A DNA stretch of 35,621 bases from Calothrix sp. MO_192.B10 (GCA_030065055.1 JASJDS010000018.1:1-35621); one strand, 5' to 3'; shown: positions 8,167 to 16,870, numbered from the stretch's first letter. Notes: generated from the letters alone by a model not told the origin. Numbers and translations: made by a program.

Positions 8167-9366
8167 ATGGATGATTTGCTGAAACACCTCCAAGAAGAGC
8201 TTCAGAAAGACTACAATTTATTGAAGCAGTTAGAAGATGAGTGTCGTTATGAAGGTTATCTACTTTCAAAGCGGAAGTACGAAAATGAGATTGAAAAAAT
8301 AAAGCAAAAAATTAAAACCCGCAAAGAGGAAATAAGTTTAAGAGAAGAGGAAATAAGTTTAAGACAAGAAAAGCCAGAAGTAATCGAACCTCAAAATACA
8401 ACGAAAACGCAAGAAAAAATAGACCGAAGAAAGCTTTTGAAGTTGGCTGGCTTGGGAGGTGCTAGCTTGATGACAGCAGGGGTAGCCCCTAAGATTATTT
8501 ATTATGTCAGTCCCAAAATTTACCTATCGACATTTAACTTTGAAACCGTCACCGTAGATGCACGAGGAACCATCACCAACCGTTACAACCGGGAAGCGAA
8601 ATACGTTAAAGAAGACTTGGGTAATGGTGTAACCTTGGACATAGTCTCTATTCCTGGTGGCACTTTCATGATGGGTACAGAAGATGAAGAAATAGAAAGG
8701 CTTGTTAAAAAAGTCAACCGGAAACTCTTTACAAGAGAAAGACCACAACGCAAAGTCACAGTAAAACCATTCTACATTGGTAAATACCAAGTCACCCAAG
8801 CACAGTGGAAAGCGGTAGCTGCATTAGACAGAGTTAACCATGACCTAAAACCAGATCCATCAGATTTCAAAGGAGATAACCGCCCTGTAGAGATGATCTC
8901 CTGGTATGATGCGGTTGAATTTTGCTCACGCCTCTCTAAATATACCAACAGATCCTATCGTCTCCCCAGTGAAGCAGAATGGGAATACGCCTGTCGCGCT
9001 GATACCAATACACCCTTCTATTTTGGTGAGAAAATCACAATTGATTTAGCTAATTATGATCAGAAAGAATTCGATAAATTAGGTAAAAAAACTACAGATG
9101 TAGGACAATTCCCACCTAATGCCTTTGGCTTATATGATATGCACGGGAATGTTTGGGAATGGTGCCAAGATACCCTGCATGAGAACTATAATAATGCGCC
9201 CACAGATGGTAGCGCGTGGACTGGTGGTAATAATCGTCATCGTATGCTGCGGGGTGGTTCGTGGACCAGCATTCCTGAATATTGCCGCTCTGCCAACCGC
9301 ATCAATGACCGCCCCAAAGACACCTACAACCGCAACGGTTTTCGCGTAGTGTGCGATGTCGTTTAG
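8167..9366 (+). CDS. FGE-sulfatase (C-type-lectin-like) protein with N-terminal helical module; putative DGR target, copy 2
   Basis: This 399-residue tandem paralogue of the preceding gene has the same plan. It has a charged helical module (residues 1-75, LLKQLEDECRYEG, KEEISLREEEISLRQE). An internal RRKLLKLAGLGGASLMTAG segment follows at about 86-107. The FGE-sulfatase domain begins with GGTFMMGTEDEE and includes FYIGKYQVTQAQW, SYRLPSEAEWEYACRA and YDMHGNVWEWCQD, ending with GGSW and GFRVVCDVV. The two copies are nearly identical in most of the first 130 residues. They diverge strongly in the loop after GTEDEEIERL, in the mid-domain insert (here NYDQKEFDKLGKKTTDVG) and at the C-terminal variable segment. 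Only one Cys lies in the GGSW...GFR loop, so formylglycine-generating activity is unlikely. Start ATG 8167 is fixed by identity with the first copy, although no clear Shine-Dalgarno sequence is present. Confidence 0.88.
   Translation: MDDLLKHLQEELQKDYNLLKQLEDECRYEGYLLSKRKYENEIEKIKQKIKTRKEEISLREEEISLRQEKPEVIEPQNTTKTQEKIDRRKLLKLAGLGGASLMTAGVAPKIIYYVSPKIYLSTFNFETVTVDARGTITNRYNREAKYVKEDLGNGVTLDIVSIPGGTFMMGTEDEEIERLVKKVNRKLFTRERPQRKVTVKPFYIGKYQVTQAQWKAVAALDRVNHDLKPDPSDFKGDNRPVEMISWYDAVEFCSRLSKYTNRSYRLPSEAEWEYACRADTNTPFYFGEKITIDLANYDQKEFDKLGKKTTDVGQFPPNAFGLYDMHGNVWEWCQDTLHENYNNAPTDGSAWTGGNNRHRMLRGGSWTSIPEYCRSANRINDRPKDTYNRNGFRVVCDVV
9252..9354 (+). other. Putative DGR variable region (VR) of FGE gene copy 2
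   Basis: Between GGTGGTTCGTGG and GGTTTTCGCGTAGTGTGC lie 24 codons, of which 17 end in C. The order W-TSI-P-EY-CRSA-N-R-INDR-P-KDTYNRN-GFRVVC fits a canonical FGE-type DGR variable region closely. Against copy 1, most differences are at codon positions 1 and 2 (AAC/ACC, TCC/AGC, GGA/GAA, AGC/AAC). The TGC CGC TCT GCC and CGC ATC blocks are unchanged. A few third-position C/T differences show that ordinary drift, or different templates, also contributed. Confidence 0.6.
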
Positions 9367-9918
9367 AAGAATTTTAAGTAGCCCTTTATATTTTAGTTCT
9401 TTTGCCCTCTGTCCTTCTTCTTTTTACCTTTTGGCGATTTTCGGGTAACAACGCAATTTTATTTCTGTAATCATTTCACAGTAATATTTTCAGGCGTTAT
9501 ACCGTTTCACTTTATTGGTGATACAAATCATGGATTTGGGCGCAAGCATTGCGCCCCTACATATCCCCTACATATGTGTCATATCATGTCCACTTAAACA
9601 ACCGTCATTGCGACCGTAGGAAAGCAATCTCAAAAACTTTGTGGCGACTGCATTACATCAAATTTAACCGCAGCAAAATATTATGGGTAATTAACCGGAC
9701 ATTATATCAATTACTCTCGTGCCAAGGCTCTGCCTTGGTACGTGTGACGCTCGACTCTGCCTCGATTTGGAGGCAGAGCCTCCAGCCCTGTGTTCCTTGC
9801 CAGAGTCAAGGAACAAGTCTTGTTACAGATGCGGGATGATTTCTCAAAAATAACCTTGACTAATCGGTTTAAGTTGTGTTAGCTTTAGATTATGGTTGAA
9901 CAGTAAACAGAAAAAGCA
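9367..9918 (+). other. Gene-free stretch with intergenic repeats; candidate TetR-gene promoter
   Basis: No convincing gene is seen. At 9721-9820 several short palindromic pieces (GCCAAGGCTCTGCCTTGG, GGAGGCAGAGCCTCC, GTTCCTTGCC...CAAGGAAC) form a dispersed repeat. Near 9540-9560 is GGGCGCAAGCATTGCGCCC, also palindromic. Just before the TetR gene, TTGACT at 9856-9861 with TAGCTT 18 nt downstream is a plausible promoter. No strong operator palindrome was recognised. Confidence 0.5.
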
Positions 9919-10509
9919 ATGACTCGCGGTCCCGACAAGCAATTTGACACAGAAGTAGCCTTAAGCAAGGCGATGGAGGTGTTTTGGGCGCATGGCTACC
10001 AAGCCGCTAGCCTTTCACAATTGCTTAAAAATATGGGGATTGGCAAAAAAAGCTTGTATGACACCTTTGGTAACAAGGAGTCGCTTTTTCTCAAAGCACT
10101 GGATTACTATGCTCGCACCACTATTCGTGATATACGCGCGAGGCTGAGTGCTGATGGCTCTCCTTTGGCAAATCTGAAAAATTTGCTGGGGGAATGGCAA
10201 CAGATGCACAGTCAACCCGGAAGTTGTGGCTGTATGCTCGGCACTAATATTGCCGATTTTAATACAGATGATGAAGCGATCGCTTCTATCATGCGAGTTT
10301 ATTTACAGCAACTGGAAGATACCTTTACGGCAACCCTAAAACGCGCCCAAGCAGCAGGAGAACTGAGTCCATCAGCAAATCCACGAAATCTAGCTCGTTT
10401 GTTGCTCTGTACAACTCAGGGTATGGCATTGCTCGGTCGCGTAATGGATAACGATACTACCTTAGAAGGGGCATTAGAAGCCACAATTTCTCTTCTAGAG
10501 AATAGCTAA
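9919..10509 (+). CDS. TetR/AcrR-family transcriptional regulator
   Basis: The 196-residue protein has an N-terminal TetR helix-turn-helix at about residues 15-60 (AMEVFWAHGYQAASLSQLLK, then IGKKSLYDTFGNKESLF). The Tyr-aromatic end of the recognition helix is typical. A helical ligand-binding domain of about 120 residues follows; it contains GSCGCMLGTNIADF, a motif common in the regulators paired with small oxidoreductases. The start is ATG 9919, after a weak purine tract (GAAAAAG). The SDR gene begins 68 bp downstream on the same strand, so the regulator probably controls itself and that gene. The inducer is unknown; reactive or xenobiotic compounds are common for such pairs, but this is inference. 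Confidence 0.9.
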   Translation: MTRGPDKQFDTEVALSKAMEVFWAHGYQAASLSQLLKNMGIGKKSLYDTFGNKESLFLKALDYYARTTIRDIRARLSADGSPLANLKNLLGEWQQMHSQPGSCGCMLGTNIADFNTDDEAIASIMRVYLQQLEDTFTATLKRAQAAGELSPSANPRNLARLLLCTTQGMALLGRVMDNDTTLEGALEATISLLENS

Positions 10510-10577
10510 TTTTTTTTGCCTTAATTTAGACCGATTGTTCAAAGTTTTTTACTTACAAAAAATCAGGAGAAATTCCA

Positions 10578-11321
10578 ATGGCTTACGACATCAACAACAA
10601 AACCATTCTAGTTACAGGTGCAAATCGTGGTATCGGCAAGGTGCTGGTTGAGACATTTATCGAACGCGGTGCTGCGAAAGTGTATGCCGCAGTTCGTAAG
10701 CTTGAAAGTGCTTCTCCACTGGTGGAAAAATATGGTGACAAGGTAGTTCCAATTCAGATTGATTTAGCTAATCCCCAATCAATTGCTGCTGCCGCTCAAA
10801 CTGCCAAAGATGTGCAGGTAGTCGTTAACAACGCTGGGGCATTTAAAGGTACTACACCTTTGGATGAAAATGCGATCGCATCTTTGGAATTTGAGATTAA
10901 TATCAACCTGTATGGTCTAATTCATATGGCTCAGGTGTTTGCGCCACTACTCAAAGCCAACGGGGGTGGGGTTTTTGCCCAACTTAACTCTGTCGTTTCC
11001 ATGAAGACATTCTCCAATTTTGCCACCTACTCTGCTTCCAAAGCCGCAGCATATTCTGTTACCCAGGCATTGCGGGAATTACTGAACGACCAGGGCACGA
11101 CTGTGTTGAGCGTTCATCCTGGACCGATTGCCACAGATATGGGTGATGAAGCAGGGCTAACTGAAATTGCAGAGCCTCCGACATTGGTTGCCGAAGGCAT
11201 TATAAAAGCACTGGAAAATGGGGATTTTCATGTTTTCCCTGGCTCAATGGCAAAACAGATTGGTGGTGCTTACCAGAGCTTTGCAAAAAATGTTGTTGAG
11301 GTGAATATGTCTGAAGGTTAA
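10578..11321 (+). CDS. Short-chain dehydrogenase/reductase (SDR), classical type
   Basis: This is a NAD(P)-dependent oxidoreductase of 247 residues, the usual length for classical SDRs. The cofactor loop TGANRGIG is at 13-20 and NNAG at 84-87. The catalytic triad is visible as Ser138 (in LNSVVS), Tyr151 and Lys155 (YSASK). HPGPIATDM at ~180 is the usual segment after the active site. A good Shine-Dalgarno sequence (CAGGAGA) lies before ATG 10578. It follows the TetR gene by 68 bp and is likely co-transcribed or controlled by it. The substrate cannot be read from the sequence. Confidence 0.92.
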   Translation: MAYDINNKTILVTGANRGIGKVLVETFIERGAAKVYAAVRKLESASPLVEKYGDKVVPIQIDLANPQSIAAAAQTAKDVQVVVNNAGAFKGTTPLDENAIASLEFEININLYGLIHMAQVFAPLLKANGGGVFAQLNSVVSMKTFSNFATYSASKAAAYSVTQALRELLNDQGTTVLSVHPGPIATDMGDEAGLTEIAEPPTLVAEGIIKALENGDFHVFPGSMAKQIGGAYQSFAKNVVEVNMSEG

Positions 11322-11370
11322 TAATCGCATTGCTACATCTCTACTTCTATTAATATACAAGGGTGCGTTA

Positions 11371-11480
11371 GGCATTGCATAATTGAAGTATGAATTAGCT
11401 CACGCAAAGACGCAAAGGCGCAAAGAATCGTTGTTTAATCTTATCGAAAATGTAAATTCATACTCTGATTCAGCAATGCC
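11371..11480. mobile_element. GGCATTGCTGAAT-family MITE-like element, copy 1, TSD GTGCGTTA
   Basis: The left end GGCATTGCATAATTGAAGTA and the reverse complement of the right end GGCATTGCTGAATCAGAGTA both lead into TGAATT. The interior carries CACGCAAAGACGCAAAGG. The 8-mer GTGCGTTA directly flanks both ends (11363-11370 and 11481-11488). Removing the element and one 8-mer restores a palindrome, GGTGCGTTA...TAACGCACC (right arm at 11499-11507), so the element landed in an older repeat. Related copies are at 15337-15480 and 34278-34388. Confidence 0.75.
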
Positions 11481-11488
11481 GTGCGTTA

Positions 11489-11839
11489 TGCTAAAAGCTA
11501 ACGCACCGAGCCATATTAGCGGATGGTGCCGTACTCTCAGGGGTAACACACCCTACGTGTTTTAAGCGCAAGCGCAGGCTACGCCAACAAAAATCAAATA
11601 GTAATCCTATAGTTGATAGTTGATAGTTGGTAGGGAAGAAACATTTTCCATTCTTCTGTAGGGGCACTGCGGCTTGCGCCCACCAGCCGATTGGGGAGCA
11701 ACGCGATTTTGTGAGATCGGGTTTTGATTCTCAATTACATAGGCGTAACCTGAGTTCGGTGTTAGGAGTTCGGTGTTAGGAGTTAAAATTAAGAGCAAAA
11801 GGTGAAGCATTTGACTCATGTTTACCCAACATCAGATAA
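11489..11839. other. Gene-free stretch with short tandem repeats
   Basis: It holds the right arm of the interrupted GGTGCGTTA palindrome and a TAGTTGATAGTTGATAGTTGG run near 11610. A tandem GAGTTCGGTGTTAG duplication lies near 11752-11783. Short open frames here are repetitive and lack homology features or ribosome sites. I see no gene. Confidence 0.55.
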
Positions 11840-12667
11840 TCAATTAACGCTTAAAATAACATCCCCCACAATCGGTTCTTTGACTATTTTTGCTAAACCA
11901 ACTTGCTTTTGACTTAACAGTTCAACCCATATTGTTTGGAAATGAGGATTTTGAGGTTCTTTGATTCTCAATTGTGCCAACTCCTTCATGGTATTTAACC
12001 ATATACCTCGTTCGGCATAAATTTTAATCCGTTCTAAGGCTGTTTTTGCTGTTGCTAAATCATTTTGTAGTTGAAAAGATGGCTTTACCCTTTTGACTAC
12101 CCCCGTTAATGAAGCAGGTTTTGATAAATCATTTGCTGTTCCTTTACGAGGACAATTGATATCAATATACCAACGATATCGTTTGCCAATTTCTAATGAT
12201 TGGGTTGTAGGCGGTAGACTAATACTAAAAATGCCAGGTTTTTCAGGTAGTTGGAAACGAGCCTGATAAACTTCATCATCTCCATTTTGCAATGAAAATA
12301 CTGCTTTGGGTGCTTCTTTTTGTGCGTAAGGACTGTATATCCATAACTGAGGATATTTATCTACTGTTAATTGTAAGTTATTACCCCCTACTAAACGAGT
12401 CAATGGAGGTTTGTTGGCTTTATAAAGGCAATCACCCCGGCTCCCTGTTCCCTCGTTTGCTGGTGGAGTTCCCCTTCTAGGAGGACGAGAAGGCTTTTTC
12501 TTGGAGGGAATAAACTTAATTTTGATCCCTGCGGAACTGCTATTAACAGAATTGTTTGATTCTGCTAAAACAAACTGAGGATAGTTCAATAGGCTGCCAA
12601 TAGCTAAAAGTAGGAAGCATAGTTTTTGAATCGGGAATGGTAGTAATTTGTTTGTATATAACAGCAT
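11840..12667 (-). CDS. DUF928 family secreted protein
   Basis: The 275-residue protein has an N-terminal signal peptide or membrane anchor (about 1-35, LCFLLLAIGSLLNYPQFVLA). A Pro/Arg-rich linker follows, then the cyanobacterial DUF928 hallmark RRGTPPANEGTGSRGDC at ~64-80 with its Cys. The central beta-rich segment contains PQLWIYSPY, AVFSLQNGDD and the YRWYIDINCPRK motif; its Cys may pair with Cys80. The C-terminal ~90 residues are helical. It lies 144 bp downstream of the CHASE2/AAA gene on the same strand, an arrangement I recall from other cyanobacteria, so the two probably form one extracytoplasmic sensing unit. The molecular function is unknown. Confidence 0.85.
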   Translation of the reverse strand: MLLYTNKLLPFPIQKLCFLLLAIGSLLNYPQFVLAESNNSVNSSSAGIKIKFIPSKKKPSRPPRRGTPPANEGTGSRGDCLYKANKPPLTRLVGGNNLQLTVDKYPQLWIYSPYAQKEAPKAVFSLQNGDDEVYQARFQLPEKPGIFSISLPPTTQSLEIGKRYRWYIDINCPRKGTANDLSKPASLTGVVKRVKPSFQLQNDLATAKTALERIKIYAERGIWLNTMKELAQLRIKEPQNPHFQTIWVELLSQKQVGLAKIVKEPIVGDVILSVN

Positions 12668-12811
12668 TTATGTTCTTCCTCCCAAGCATTTTTGCTTTTT
12701 CATCCATCAAGACATAGCAAAAACCTTTATGAAAACTTGTACTGATAAGATAACTACAAATCCCTAATTAGCAATTCCCGATCAATTTTTTCCAATCTAC
12801 TACTTAGATTT

Positions 12812-15127
12812 TCACTGCTTAACAAATGTGACATAAACAACTAAGATGCCAGAATTAATACTGAATGCTAAAGCTGAGGGAATTAGAGGTATCCATCCAG
12901 CCTTTACTACTAATATTACCCAACAGGCACCATATAGAAAACCTAATGCGATCGCTCCACTAATTATGATATTAAATAATAATACTCCTGGGAAGTATCG
13001 CACCCACCAAGCCAGCACACCAGCTACGAAGGACCAAGCAAAAATCCAGATATTCTCCCCTAATTCTGGTAAAGTCCACAACAAAGGTCGATTATCCAAT
13101 ACTGCGCTGAGGATTTGACTAACCATATGGGCTTGAACTTCTACCCCTGTCATAGTTTTTACAGACCAATTATTTCCACTGTAGGGGGTGAGCCAAAGAT
13201 GATCGTTAAAACTAGGTGCAGTTGTACCAATTAGAACAATACGATTCTTGATAGATTCCGGGTTCAACTGATTACTCAGTACCTGTTGTAGAGACACTGT
13301 ATCTGCAACTGTATCAGATGCGCGGTAATTCAATAAAATTTGGTGTCCAGTAGCATTAATATTATGGTATCCACCAGTATTTTTTTCTATGGTCTGAAAT
13401 ACTATGTTTCCTAACTTTAAATAATCGTCAGGGGTAAACTCAACTTCAATACCCTGTTTGGCTAAATAATAGGTTGCTAACTGCCAACTAAAAGCATAAT
13501 CGTTTTTACAAGGTGATGGGGAGTCTATGGCTAATAAATGACGGCGAATAACCCTATCTTTATCTAATAAAACATTATTAAATCCCTGGCGTTCGGGAGT
13601 AATTTCTGATGGGGGTGAAACACCTGGTTTTCCGTAAAGACAAATAGCAAAAAAGCGATCGCTTGTTTGCATTTTTTCCCTTAAAGCTTGGTATGCTTGT
13701 GATACAGGCTGTTCCCGGTAGATATCCAAACCAATGGCTCTCGCTCCATGATTTTCTAATTTTGTCAGCAGTTGACTTAGGGAACCCTCGGATAAGGAAG
13801 CTGCACCTCTTTCTTTTACAGGTTGAGAACGGACATCTGCTTCTGTAATAGTTACTAATAATAGTCTTTTATCTGGTTGTTCTTGTGGCCTTTGTCCCAT
13901 TAAATGGTCAAAAGCTTGGAGTTCCCATGGCTGCAATAAACCGAGGGAGCGAATACCAATCACTAAAGTAGTTGCAACTATACTTGCGACAATTCCACTC
14001 CAAATAGGAATTGCAACAATATTTTCATCTACTGGTTTTAACTGTTGCTTAACCCAATTTAAATTAAAAATAGATGCATAAATTTTGTTTTTGACAACTA
14101 AACTTCCCCGATACAGAGTTACTAATCCCGACAGCCGTAACTCTAGATGCTCGTGACAATTATTGGCGGTAATTTTACCTCTGCGGAGAATTTGTTGATA
14201 TAGTTTCAGTAACCGTTCACTAGAACGAGCATTTCTGAGGATGCGATCGCTAATTGTCCGTAAATGTTCTGGTTCATCCTGGGATTCCCAGTTATCAATA
14301 ACACATTGGTGGACTAACTGCTTCACCGATGGAGATGTTTGCAATTCAGATTCCCGAACAATCAACCGACAAAGTTTTTGGGTTAAGAAAGGTTGTCCTC
14401 CAGTCCATTGCAATACCTCTGTTAACATTGCTTGAGGATTGCTAACTTTTCCCACTAATCCCCCCATTAAAACTCCACTTTCTTCTACTTGAAAGCCTTT
14501 GAGTTCAATTGCTCGACCAATATTAAAAGGGGTAGCGCGTTCATCTGCAATCAAATCTGAGGGGGTAGCAACTCCCAAAAGAGCAAAGGTAAGTCTGCTG
14601 TACTCCGGTTTACTAGCTCGTTTTTCATAGCAATTGCGGATCAAAGCAAAAAATTCATCGGTGGGAAAACTTAAACTGAGAACGCTGTCAATTTCATCGA
14701 TAAAAATAACAATTTTTTGACTAATTTGTTGTAATAATACAGTTTCAATAAACTCTCCCAATTTTTGCACTGGAGACAAATCATCCCTTTCCCGCAACCA
14801 GTGACGACGATTTATTTCCAACTCAAAACCACTAATTAACTCCTGAATAATACCCCCATACCATTGTTGCGCCGTAATTTCTTGACTACCAATTCCAGTT
14901 AATTCAATTTCTGCACAAGCAATACCTTTAGCCTGTAGCTTACACATCGTCCGAATTCGCAAGCTTGACTTACCCATTTGTCGGGAATTGAGGACATAAC
15001 AATATTCTCCCCCTAACAAAGCCTCGTATAATTCCCAATCTGCTTGACGCACCACATAAGTAGGAGCTTCAGGGGGTAGGCTTCCTCCGGCTTGATATTG
15101 GTAATGGGAGTTGATTTGAGGATTCAT
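12812..15127 (-). CDS. AAA-like ATPase domain fused to CHASE2 sensor domain
   Basis: From ATG 15127 the protein has 771 residues. The upstream TTG at 15178 has no support, and the conserved [19 protein letters not shown] begins soon after this ATG. Residues ~10-330 form an AAA-like (AAA_35) domain, with a P-loop at RQMGKSS (~50-55) and a Walker B at IVIFIDEID (~139-147). A transmembrane helix at ~372-395 leads into an extracytoplasmic CHASE2 domain (~400-660: [25 protein letters not shown]). Three more membrane helices close the protein. CHASE2 normally feeds kinases or cyclases; here the only cytoplasmic output visible is the N-terminal ATPase, which suggests a STAND-like switch. The DUF928 gene follows on the same strand. 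Confidence 0.88.
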   Translation of the reverse strand: MNPQINSHYQYQAGGSLPPEAPTYVVRQADWELYEALLGGEYCYVLNSRQMGKSSLRIRTMCKLQAKGIACAEIELTGIGSQEITAQQWYGGIIQELISGFELEINRRHWLRERDDLSPVQKLGEFIETVLLQQISQKIVIFIDEIDSVLSLSFPTDEFFALIRNCYEKRASKPEYSRLTFALLGVATPSDLIADERATPFNIGRAIELKGFQVEESGVLMGGLVGKVSNPQAMLTEVLQWTGGQPFLTQKLCRLIVRESELQTSPSVKQLVHQCVIDNWESQDEPEHLRTISDRILRNARSSERLLKLYQQILRRGKITANNCHEHLELRLSGLVTLYRGSLVVKNKIYASIFNLNWVKQQLKPVDENIVAIPIWSGIVASIVATTLVIGIRSLGLLQPWELQAFDHLMGQRPQEQPDKRLLLVTITEADVRSQPVKERGAASLSEGSLSQLLTKLENHGARAIGLDIYREQPVSQAYQALREKMQTSDRFFAICLYGKPGVSPPSEITPERQGFNNVLLDKDRVIRRHLLAIDSPSPCKNDYAFSWQLATYYLAKQGIEVEFTPDDYLKLGNIVFQTIEKNTGGYHNINATGHQILLNYRASDTVADTVSLQQVLSNQLNPESIKNRIVLIGTTAPSFNDHLWLTPYSGNNWSVKTMTGVEVQAHMVSQILSAVLDNRPLLWTLPELGENIWIFAWSFVAGVLAWWVRYFPGVLLFNIIISGAIALGFLYGACWVILVVKAGWIPLIPSALAFSINSGILVVYVTFVKQ

Positions 15128-15336
15128 CAATTGATTTTGACAGCTATAGCAATCATATATGCTCTCGTGAATATACAACCCACAGTTTCAGAAGTAGCAA
15201 TGCTATGTCTCGACAATATTTTTTATACATGATTTAGAAATCATATGGGTTCGTAGAATCAGATTTACAACTATTTTTAGCCAGTTGTCAATATTCTTGT
15301 TTATGTTATTAGGCTATCAAAGTTATTCCATAAATT

Positions 15337-15480
15337 GGTATTGCTGAATTCAGGTATGAATTTATCTCACGCAGTCTTACGCACGGAGTACGGCTTCGGT
15401 GAAGGGTAGACGCAAAGACGCAAAGAATCGTTGTTCAATCTATCGAAAAATGCAAAATCATACTTCCATTCAGCAACGCC
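15337..15480. mobile_element. GGCATTGCTGAAT-family MITE-like element, copy 2, 12-bp flanking duplication
   Basis: The left end is GGTATTGCTGAATTCAGGTA; the right end, reverse-complemented, is GGCGTTGCTGAATGGAAGTA. ATTCCATAAATT lies directly on both sides (15325-15336 and 15481-15492), a perfect 12-bp duplication. The interior includes ACGCAAAGACGCAAAG like copy 1, plus an extra insert (TTACGCACGGAGTACGGC...). It is about 144 bp long with no coding capacity. Confidence 0.78.
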
Positions 15481-15522
15481 ATTCCATAAATTAATTTTAC
15501 CAAACATTAATGGGTATCAAAC

Positions 15523-15720
15523 GGGAGCATCCCACTTTTGCAAAATCTAATAATCTTCCGTCATTGCGTTCGCGTAGCGTGTCCGAAGGACATGGAACAA
15601 AGCAATCCCAACCATTGCGTTCGCGTAGCGTGTCCGAAGGACTTATGCTTCGTCGTTCCTCCTCGCAATGACACTTGAAGTTTTATTGTTTCATTGAAGA
15701 ATAAAAACTGGGATGCACCC
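15523..15720. mobile_element. GGGTGCATCCCA-ended MITE-like element with 9-bp TSD
   Basis: The left end GGGAGCATCCCACTTTT and the reverse-complemented right end GGGTGCATCCCAGTTTTT are inverted repeats. GTATCAAAC flanks both sides exactly (15514-15522 and 15721-15729). Inside, a second palindromic unit (CCGTCATTGCG...CGCAATGACA, 15559-15672) contains a perfect 30-bp direct repeat (15562-15591 and 15613-15642, GCGTTCGCGTAGCGTGTCCG core). This looks like one repeat nested in another. Confidence 0.72.
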
Positions 15721-15742
15721 GTATCAAACCCCCAAATTTACC

Positions 15743-15952
15743 TTGACTCAATTATCCTGAATTAACCGAGTAATCCTGAATTAAACTGAATTCAATTTAT
15801 CTGGCAAAGACTGAATTTCACTAAACATTTAATTCCATATTTTAAATACTATGTGAACATCAAACAAAATAAACATCCAGAAGCAACAAATAGTCCCGGT
15901 GTTTGAAGTCGATTAGATTATACAAATACACAACATAACTAAGGAAAAAATT
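15743..15952 (+). promoter_or_regulatory. Conserved ~210-bp upstream region, copy 1
   Basis: It begins TTGACTCAATTATCCTGAAT and includes a repeated ATCCTGAATTAA unit and the CCGGTGTTTGAAGT block. It ends with an AAGGA ribosome site before ATG 15953. It aligns along its whole length with 16661-16870 and partly with 17781-18012. The length of conservation suggests a shared promoter and regulator sites, or simply recent duplication of gene plus leader. Confidence 0.6.
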
Positions 15953-16423
15953 ATGAAAACGAAACCTTTAGTATTATTAAGTGTAAGTTTACTCACTGCT
16001 GGTTTAAATTTCAGCGCAATGCCTTCTGCTTCTGCCACTGGTGTAACACCACAACAGAAAGCCAGACTCAAAACAGCTGCAAACTTAGTATTTACTTCAG
16101 CTGAAAAGAGTAATTTCCTTGTGATTAAATACAAGTGGAATTTTCAGAACAAGAATGATATTAAAGTCAAGCGCAAAGGTAAATGTTATATCGGTCAAGG
16201 AAAATTTACCCGTTTTCAAAGATTTGTAAGAGATGATCAAGCTTTATATAGCATCGTTCTATGTAATGGGAAGATTGTAACTATTAAATATAAATACAAA
16301 AATCTAGGATGGAATCAAGGTGCAACTCCTAATTTTGATGATAGTGTGCCTTCTGAGGCCAGAATGATTGTTGGCTATATTGCTAAGAAAATGCAGTCAT
16401 TATATGGAAATAATAGAACGTAA
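15953..16423 (+). CDS. Small secreted basic protein, paralogue 1
   Basis: The 156-residue protein has a clear signal peptide (MKTKPLVLLSVSLLTAGLNF, cleavage near SASA at ~28). The mature part is strongly basic, with a core HKWNFQNKNDIKV-like segment (here KYKWNFQNKNDIKVKRKGKC) and two Cys (78, 104) that could form a disulphide. Predicted location is the periplasm or outside. No family was recognised. It is a paralogue of the gene at 16871: signal peptides and the first ~105 residues align closely, but this copy lacks ~25 residues near the C-terminus. ATG 15953 has an AAGGAAA ribosome site. Its upstream region is shared with the next gene. Confidence 0.82.
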   Translation: MKTKPLVLLSVSLLTAGLNFSAMPSASATGVTPQQKARLKTAANLVFTSAEKSNFLVIKYKWNFQNKNDIKVKRKGKCYIGQGKFTRFQRFVRDDQALYSIVLCNGKIVTIKYKYKNLGWNQGATPNFDDSVPSEARMIVGYIAKKMQSLYGNNRT

Positions 16424-16424
16424 A

Positions 16425-16535
16425 CACATATCTTGCACCTTCGAGTGGGAGAGTAAGGTGGGCAGTAGGTGGGTTAGGCTAAATCAAGGGTTTTAGGCTC
16501 TAATTTTCGAGGGTAATCTTGTGGTGCAAGATGTG
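16425..16535. repeat. MITE-like palindrome with CACAT(AT)CTTGCACC ends
   Basis: CACATATCTTGCACC at 16425-16439 and GGTGCAAGATGTG at 16523-16535 are inverted repeats apart from one extra dinucleotide. Inner parts (TTCGAGTGGGAGAGTAAGG and its rough complement TTTTCGAGGGTAATC) also match partly. The 111-bp unit directly follows the stop of paralogue 1. No exact flanking duplication is evident. Confidence 0.55.
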
Positions 16536-16660
16536 AATAAAACTTAACTATAATAGCTCTTACGCAAAGAAACCTGGTTTCTACGATAAATCGTTGATAT
16601 TAGCATTGACATTACCGACTTGAGGGGAGTGGCGTGAGAGGTAATAATTCTAAATTCCCC

Positions 16661-16870
16661 TTGACTCAATCATCCTGAATTAACCGAGTAATCCTGAATT
16701 TAACTGAATTCAATTTATCTGGGAAAGACTAAATTTAACTAAACACTTCATTTCCAATATCAAATACTATGTGAATATCGAACAAAACAAACACCCAAAA
16801 ACAACAAATAGCCCCGGTGTTTGAAGTAGATTAGATTGTACAAATACACAACAAATCTAAGGATAAAATC
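16661..16870 (+). promoter_or_regulatory. Conserved ~210-bp upstream region, copy 2
   Basis: It begins TTGACTCAATCATCCTGAAT and repeats ATCCTGAATT. The CCCCGGTGTTTGAAGTAGAT block follows, then TACAAATACACAACA and AAGGATAAA before ATG 16871. It aligns throughout with copy 1 at 15743-15952. A short AGAAACCTGGTTTCT palindrome lies a little upstream (16568-16582). Confidence 0.6.

Noticed and set aside
6839-9366. Formylglycine-generating enzyme activity for the two FGE-sulfatase proteins
   Set aside because: The GGSW...GFRV loop has a single Cys in each; the Cys pair five residues apart of true FGEs is absent, and no sulfatase gene is nearby.
9549-9839. 96-codon open frame as a gene
   Set aside because: It runs through palindromic intergenic repeats, with no ribosome site and no family features.
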